Assembly (NCBI GenBank): GCA_018806985.1
Contig: JADANN010000180.1
Coordinates: 1-64,000, forward strand
Direction: 5' to 3'
Length of the DNA: 64,000 nucleotides
Source: Angiostrongylus vasorum
Lineage: Eukaryota; Nematoda; Chromadorea; Rhabditida; Metastrongylidae
Numbering within the stretch: position 1 is the stretch's first letter; every line of letters begins with the position of its first letter. Under the pieces are notes generated by a model. It was not told the DNA's origin. It made no database searches and saw only the letters and a list, made by a program, of their open reading frames with translations. Of this stretch, positions 58,081 to 64,000 are shown in pieces. The translations under genes were made by a program, and so were the position numbers.

Positions 58081-58675
58081 TAGCTAAGAGAGATCTTTTG
58101 AATATATATTTGTGTTAAAGAGCTCTAAAAGTTGTCTTAATCGCATTTGTCCCCCTTGAAAGTTGGGACGGTGACTGTGGATAACTGCAGATTTTTCACA
58201 ACCGAATTACTGAGCGCTGCATCGTTTCGCCTCTTCGCTGTGGAGCGGCACTCTGATGTGAACATCATGGAGTGTGCCTTAAAGGTTGACCTTTCGGTGC
58301 TTTCACCTTTTGAGACCATGGAAAAGTCAAAACGACACACAATCTATTAAGTCAAACACTTTCAAAACTTCAGCAGGAAAAACTTGATACATAGATTTTC
58401 GTTCCCATTGTGAACAGCTCCTCTTAAACACCCACCGTTTTGTTCTTTTTAAGTCTTTTAGTTATTTAATAGAGACCATCAGCATAAAATCTTGCACTGG
58501 TCAGGAATGTGCCTGGATCAGATCAAAGAGTCAGCTTGAGGTACGCGGCGACGTCATGTGTGATCACAAAGCAGAACTGCTTGCTATTCATTTTTGAATT
58601 TTTGGAAGTTATCCAGAATGGTTCAAGAGCTTTTCGTGCCGATGATTTACATTCCTATGCAGGAATACAGATATA
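58081..58675. other. Stretch without recognised gene
   Basis: A 67-codon frame exists on each strand over 58137-58350; a mirrored pair like this is usually chance. Confidence 0.35.
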
Positions 58676-58962
58676 TAAGGACGCGTATGGCGCAATGGTT
58701 GGAGGTGCCCCGCAACGCACACATGGGATCGACCTCTGCGCCCCGGCCCCACCAAGCCTTCCATCCCTCCGGGGTCGGCAAATTAGTATCAGACCTGTCT
58801 GAGAGGATAGCAACAGTGGCTCGATACATCGGAAGGGCACCGCGAGTCGTTATAAAGGCCAGATATGCATTCAATCACCTCCAGCGATACTTCAAATGAA
58901 GTCGAATGCATGGCGCATCCCTCAGGGATTCATCAACGCCGAGAGCTCTATCTTTCATCTTT
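58676..58962 (+). mobile_element. SINE family A copy
   Basis: Full-length plus copy with tatggcgcaatggttggagg head, gggatcgacctc B-box region, and tail ctatctttcatctttta. Flanks near 58660 and 58963 share an imperfect tgcaggaata / tgcgaggata repeat. Confidence 0.85.
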
Positions 58963-58966
58963 TATG

Positions 58967-60370
58967 CGAGGATACTGACTTTTATTTCAAAATCCTTCCG
59001 TTATGCCTTTTCGTCCTATAAGTGTATAGTAGAGTGCTTTGTTTAAGTCTAAGTATTCCAACTTAGTGCTCTTTTATACAAATCAAGAGCGTCCTACCCC
59101 TCTCGACAATGTATTCCTCCTCTCATGGTTTACAAGGGATTACGCAGCGTTAGGACAAATTATGTGGTTTTGCTCTGTCCATAGACAGTAATACAAACGA
59201 TAACGAAATAGTTAGCATCATAGAGTGTTCTGCTAATTCAACCACTTTTGCCCATTCCTCTTAACGATCCTTTTTAAGCAACTTTTGTAGCAATATTTTT
59301 GTTGCAAATGAAGGGATAAAGCTGACTTTATGCTCGCTAGAAATATCATGTAGGGTCGTGGTACTAATTCCATCTTGAGAAGCTACAGTTTGTTGTCACT
59401 GGAAATGTCTATTTGGTTCGGCAATTTTAAGGATTGTTCCATCTGATTTCTTCCTCACACACTGGTGGCTGTCCGGAACATGGCAACCGCCCTTTCGTGT
59501 GTGAAGAGTGAAAGCAAAAAGTAATGAATCAGTATGTTTTTATTACTCCAGATTTCAGCACCACTTTGTATTCCTGGTGCTTTCGGATAGGTTAACTTGA
59601 AAGTTCAAAAACAGAAGCCAGTTTTCTTTCGGTTTCTCTCTAGTGAATTTTATGTAGTCTCGACTGTCCATTCAACAACTCAAAACATTTGTCCGTTTCT
59701 TCTTGTGTTGCGCCGATGACAGTCACCCATATGTCGACAACAGAGTAAGACCTGGAATCGAGTGCTGAACTACTTTAGACACAAAGGCGATAAAAAATGC
59801 TTGGTACCAGTCACTTTCCAATGGCCAACCTTGTCATCCCTGCGAAAAACTTCTCAGACCGTTTAAAATTTGAGCAATCTTGGCACTGCTTTGAAAGTGC
59901 CACGAACTCCTGAATCAAGAAGCCGCGCATGTCTATTGCTCTTTCGTGTTGCATATGGAATTCGAGGACAGCTTGCATAGCGGAGTCATTCGACACGTTT
60001 GTATAAAGGGCGGTAACGTCGAAAGAATCCATCATATAAGCGCTGTTATGACACGTGTGAGGTAGGCGATCCACAAACATTTGGGTATTCGTGAGATGGG
60101 CTGGGATGTGTTGAAGCAGCTGGACAAGTATTAAGGTTATGAACCAGAGTATTTTGTACGTGAGCCCACCCGCACAGCTTATAACAGGTATAACTCTGAA
60201 AAATGATTGTTTGGTAGACGCTAGATCGTGGGTGGATACTAACTTATGTGCATTGGTAAGTAAATACAAGAGGAGACATGCAGGTAGTTTAATTTAAAGC
60301 TGAGAAATAACCAGTGGATTTAAACCTGCCGCTTTTGCCACTTTATTCAACTTTTGATATTGAACTTTAA
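58967..60370 (-). mobile_element. Penelope-like element 3, RT remnant
   Basis: Minus 60269-59811 keeps MYLLTNAHKLVSTHDLAST, HIPAHLTNTQMF and MDSFDVTALYTNVSNDSAMQ, closely parallel to the element at 17395-19567. From 59800 down to 58967 the rest is alignable by eye but frame-broken. The left end (gaggatactgacttttattt) corresponds to 17850. No inverted ends found. Confidence 0.8.
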
Positions 60371-60394
60371 AACCCTATTCAAATAATGGACAAT

Positions 60395-62165
60395 TAAAGG
60401 AGGTACCACGGATCTCCCTCATATGAGGGGTCTCGAGCCGGTTAGTTGCGAGGCTACGTGGCGCGTCCCCAGGTAGCGGATGGGGAGCTAATCGCGGACC
60501 AAACGCGACCTTTGCTTCCGTGAGATGCAGGTGGATGCAGAGCAGGGACTCCCCTATTTCTGCTGCGCCGATTTGGCACACACTTTCTGTATTTGCTAGG
60601 CAAATTCACACATGCGTGTGTGGGTGCGTTCTCGCTTATGCGGATTGTATTCTACGAGTTAATTCGGCCAAAAGCCTGCAATCAAGTGACAGGGAAGTAT
60701 ATGGGAGGCGGTTAGGAGTCGCCTTCAACAAATAAGCTCCTTGTTCACTCTGGAAGAACCTGGAAAGCTACCCGTGAGTATACCTAGTCTCCACGTTCAA
60801 AGCCCAGCAAGCTATACGTGGGTATCAAAATGCTAAACACAGTAAAAAAAACGGGCCTCATTCCTCTGACCCCGAAAGAGCCCCCAATTTCGCAGCGTTG
60901 GGTAGGACGAGTATGGAGAGGCTGCTAAAATCTCAGGGCCAATGGAAGCTGCTTGGATCACGAAGAATTATGGTGAAGATCTGTACCTACAGTGCACGTA
61001 TGCTTTCATCCGAGTCCTCGATAGAAGACTTGCTCATGCAAGCAAGAAGGATAAGGTGCGACGTCATCAGCCTTGTCAAGACGACACGACGCCACCCATT
61101 CAACGCCGTCCATGACAGCGGTGAACTGTTCCTCGGAACGTGCGACAGTAGAGGAGTCGGCGGCGTCGGCGTTCTCGTTAACACGAGTTTATCCATGAAG
61201 ATCGATTCATTCGAACAGCTTACAACCCGAATCGGACGTTTACGATCAAAAAGATGTGGATCAATACCGGCTTTTGACAATCTTCGTCGTTTATGCGCCG
61301 ACATCAAACTATGATGGAGAAGAAGTCGAAGCGTTCTATACGGATTTGGAGAAGTTCTACACAGAAGACCATACATTCTTCAAGGTCATCATTGGAGATT
61401 TCAATGCCAAGATTGGACCAAGGAGAACGTCTGAAGAACGCCACATTGGGACCCACGGATTAGAATCGAACGAACAGGGTGAGCGGCTATGAGTTTATCA
61501 TGGCGACCAAGACCATCCATGGTAACTCGCAATTCCAGAAGCCCCACACTCAACGCTAGACGTGGGAGTCTCCCAATGGAGAGTACCATAACGAAATAGA
61601 CCACATTATAGTAAATAGAAGGTTCTGCCTAGTCGATGTCGCTGTTGTCCCAAAGTTCTACATGGGAACAGACCATCGTCACCTTCGTGCAAGATTTTAT
61701 TTCTTGCGGAAAGGAGAAAAAAGTCACTAAATTCGAAAACCGAAACCCCAGAACCACCGTAAAATAAGACTTATTCAATTCATTAGCCGGCTGTTGGAAA
61801 GATGCCGTTGTCGATAACATGGACGAAGAATACGATCGGCTTATTCGAAACCTTCACGTTAGAGCCATGGAAGCTAAGAGTTCGAAAGTCACCAAGAGAC
61901 GTCTGTCACCAGAAACCGTCGAGCTGATACGCCAGCGTGGAACCGCACGAGCTGCATGCAACCGCGAACTAACGTCCAAATTGCGAAACAATGCAGACAA
62001 CCGATAAAAGAAGATCTTAAAGAGAGAAGAGCAGCAGTGATGGTCGAAGCTGCAGAGGCTGGGAAAAGCATTTGCAAAGGCCATCGAAGCTTTCCCAATT
62101 GCAAGAACAAGATGACTGCACTCCGACCCCAGACGGAACAGTTACAGCGTCCAGAAAGGCAATAG
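60395..62165 (+). mobile_element. RTE-type LINE, 5' half (leader and endonuclease)
   Basis: A 5' leader of about 500 bp (60395-60890), then coding. 60898-61314 includes [20 protein letters not shown] and [16 protein letters not shown] frameshift near 61256 leads to 61256-61492 with [14 protein letters not shown] and [14 protein letters not shown], the AP-type endonuclease GDFN catalytic motif. Then [13 protein letters not shown] and GTDHRHLRARF (the terminal Asp-His motif), and 61819-62007 linker. At least two frameshifts. The endonuclease nicks the target for reverse transcription in intact RTEs. The RT half is missing; a fold-back element follows. Confidence 0.9.
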
Positions 62166-62213
62166 AGAAAATCATTCGCGAATACATGCGAATAATGGAT
62201 AATACTAAATGTT

Positions 62214-62562
62214 TATGTCGTCAGTAGGCAGTAAATAATAAAGTTAAAATTGTGACCATAACTACAGCCTCAGTTTAACTGGGTTCGTTGCCGACTTGGG
62301 CTCCCCAGATCAATCACGCTGTCGGGTGACTGCTGACGACAAAAAGATCAATAGAACTAGCTGAGAGACAGGCGAAACGAAGGACCCGCATAGTGTGGTG
62401 GTGAGCGCGCTACTCCCCGGAAAGGACAATAGTGCGTTCGTTCCCCACCGCAGACACCTGCTGTCCGGAGTTTTGCAAATATCTCAGCATCATTAAAGTT
62501 ATATTTCGCAATACATACCCTGCCGTTAAAAAAAAGAGTAGGCAGTAAATAATAAGTTAAAA
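62214..62562. mobile_element. Fold-back element, family C, between two RTE halves
   Basis: Family C sequence with the tRNA-like segment near 62395-62460. The direct repeat gtaggcagtaaataata occurs at both ends (62226 and 62540). It separates a plus-strand RTE from a minus-strand RTE. Confidence 0.75.
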
Positions 62563-62574
62563 AAGTGCCGGTTA

Positions 62575-64000
62575 TATTTCAGAAGACATCGCTCAAGCGC
62601 TCTGTGAGTAGTGCGAAGCATTCTTGACGTAGTTGAAGTATCAACCCACGTCTCCGCAGCGTAACAGAGAGCTGGAAGGACCGTAGAATCGAAGAGATGA
62701 GCGCGGATTTTCGGATCCTTCACTTGGACGGTGGCTTCTTTAAGAGGCCCGAATGCGCCGCGAGCTGCTCTCCTTCTTCTATCTAGTTGCTCATTCATGT
62801 TGTTTTCCATGTTCACTGATCGCCCAAGGTAAACGTACGAGGTGGTCTCTGCAGTGAAATTTCACGAAGTGGGTCTTCTTTCGATTTATGCAAAGTCCGA
62901 CCTTTTCCCCGATTCGTTGAGCTCGTTGATCATCACTTCTGTCTCGCTAGTACTTCTTGACAAGATGACGATGTCGTCAGCAAAACGAAGATTTGATATT
63001 AATATTCCATCAATACGTATGCCTTTCTCATCTCAATCGAGTGACTTCATTATCCACTGCGGTGCGGCACTGAACAGCTTTGGCGATACTGTGTCGCCCT
63101 GTCGATCCCCATTTTCCTATGGGTATGGTAGGAGGTCGATGGAATAGCTGTACTTTCGTAGTGCAGTTCCGATAGAAGTCGAACAGAGTTCTTATGTAGG
63201 ACGGGTCCACTCCTTGGTCGACGGGCGCTGATAGCATTGCATTTGTTTCGACATTGTCAAACGCTTTTTCCATAGTCGACAAAGTTCAGGACTAAAGGCA
63301 AATGGCATTCCCGACAAAAATCGATGACCCTGGACACCATGTGGTCCATACAGCAAAATCCTTTCCGAAATCCTGCTTGCTCGACGCCTCATCCGATGTC
63401 CTTGATATGCGCAAGAGGATAATCGATAGATACAAAGATCCGTTCGGTCTTCTTTCTTGGGCAGGATGACCGTGCGCGACGTCCTCCACTGGCCTGGGAT
63501 TTTTTCCTTTTGAAGGTAGGCTGCCATATGATTTGCGAGAAGTACATGTAAATTGCGGCTTCCAGTTCTAAGGAAGTCGGCGGTAATATTATCGAGTCCT
63601 GGAGCTGTGCCTCTTTTCATGTTTGCTATCGCAACTCGAACCTCCGACAGAAGAATTCCAGGTGGTTTTTTCTCCAGCGGGGATATTAGAGTCCGGAACG
63701 GTGAATGTGGAACGGAAAAAGTTGGTGCAGAACGTTTCCGCTATTAATTCCATATCATGGAGGGAAGTTTTGACGGTCCCATCTTCTTTCATCAAGCCTG
63801 ACAACGGAACATTATAATCAGACAAGTCCCGACGGCACTTTTTTCGGATTGCTTTTCTTCCTTGCTGCTTCCAGTAGTTACTTCTGCTTGTACCGTTGTA
63901 GATCTTCCTGCAAAGCTCTTCTGCAGCTGGCATTTATTACTAGCCATGTTAAACGTGTTGCAGTAGGATTAAGCTTCAGTTTCCCTTCTCTTTTCGAGCA
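62575..64000 (-). mobile_element. RTE-type LINE, RT half, runs off the window
   Basis: Minus strand, from the right edge: 63933-63589 (CRKIYNGTSRSNYWKQQGRK, the linker before RT), 63620-63192 (APGLDNITADFLRTGSRNLH, PGQWRTSRTVILPKKEDRTD, the first RT fingers), 63282-63028 (EKAFDNVETNAML, VDQGVDPSYIRTL), and 62816-62526 (NMENNMNEQLDRRRRAARGA, VLPALCYAAETW, C-terminal region). Several frameshifts. Its 5' part lies beyond 64000. Confidence 0.9.

Noticed and set aside
58655..58840. Recurring 60-80 residue protein frames with similar sequence (also at 30122, 41121, 52955)
   Set aside because: They translate the conserved body of the family A SINE on both strands. The similarity is due to the repeat, not to a gene family.

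Overview
ORGANISM. The window looks like chromosomal DNA of a clade V (strongylid) parasitic nematode, most like a hookworm such as Necator or Ancylostoma. The small heat shock protein (sHSP) genes resemble Caenorhabditis hsp-16 in domain and intron layout. Three sHSP genes have nematode-style splice acceptors 21-27 nt before the ATG, as expected for spliced-leader trans-splicing. The retrotransposon debris (RTE-type LINEs, Penelope-like elements with a GIY-YIG domain, mariner) is of kinds common in these worms. The species is an inference from memory of such sequences; no database was searched.

LAYOUT. (1) About 0.6-12.0 kb and 13.0-26.5 kb are two diverged copies of one block. Each carries a divergent pair of sHSP genes, one on the minus strand and one on the plus strand. 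A third, partial copy of the block's left end lies at 28.6-31.4 kb and has no sHSP gene. In the first block both genes carry frameshifts (4965-6168 minus; 9074-11339 plus). In the second block the minus gene (19670-20155) is intact but has precisely lost both introns, and the plus gene (23587-25930) is open but has a changed first splice donor. (2) About 31.6-43 kb is less repetitive. I reconstruct three short unrecognised spliced genes there by matching splice phases: plus 31653-33066, minus 35452-40223, and plus 37061-38332 lying inside an intron of the minus gene. (3) 45658-51138 minus is a fifth sHSP gene, intact, with a 5 kb first intron filled with mobile elements. (4) About 52-64 kb is mostly repeat debris, ending in an RTE 5' half (plus) facing an RTE 3' half (minus) that runs off the window.

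REPEATS. The dominant elements are short. Family A is a tRNA-derived SINE of about 280 bp, with 18 copies recognised, several with target-site duplications. Family B is a second tRNA-headed SINE of about 370 bp with 11 copies or fragments. Family C is a palindromic fold-back family whose arms each hold a tRNA-like segment, with long variable target-site duplications; one insertion is proven by an empty site in the paralogous intron. Two Penelope-like copies are bounded by inverted terminal repeats, one of them 112 bp with a single mismatch.

HOW IT WORKS TOGETHER. The functional core is a small sHSP cluster: cytosolic chaperones that bind unfolding proteins. The minus-strand pair keeps a canonical heat shock element and a TATA-like box at identical spacing, so heat induction is expected. 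The duplicated blocks show complementary decay and intron loss, and the introns have become landing sites for retroelements.
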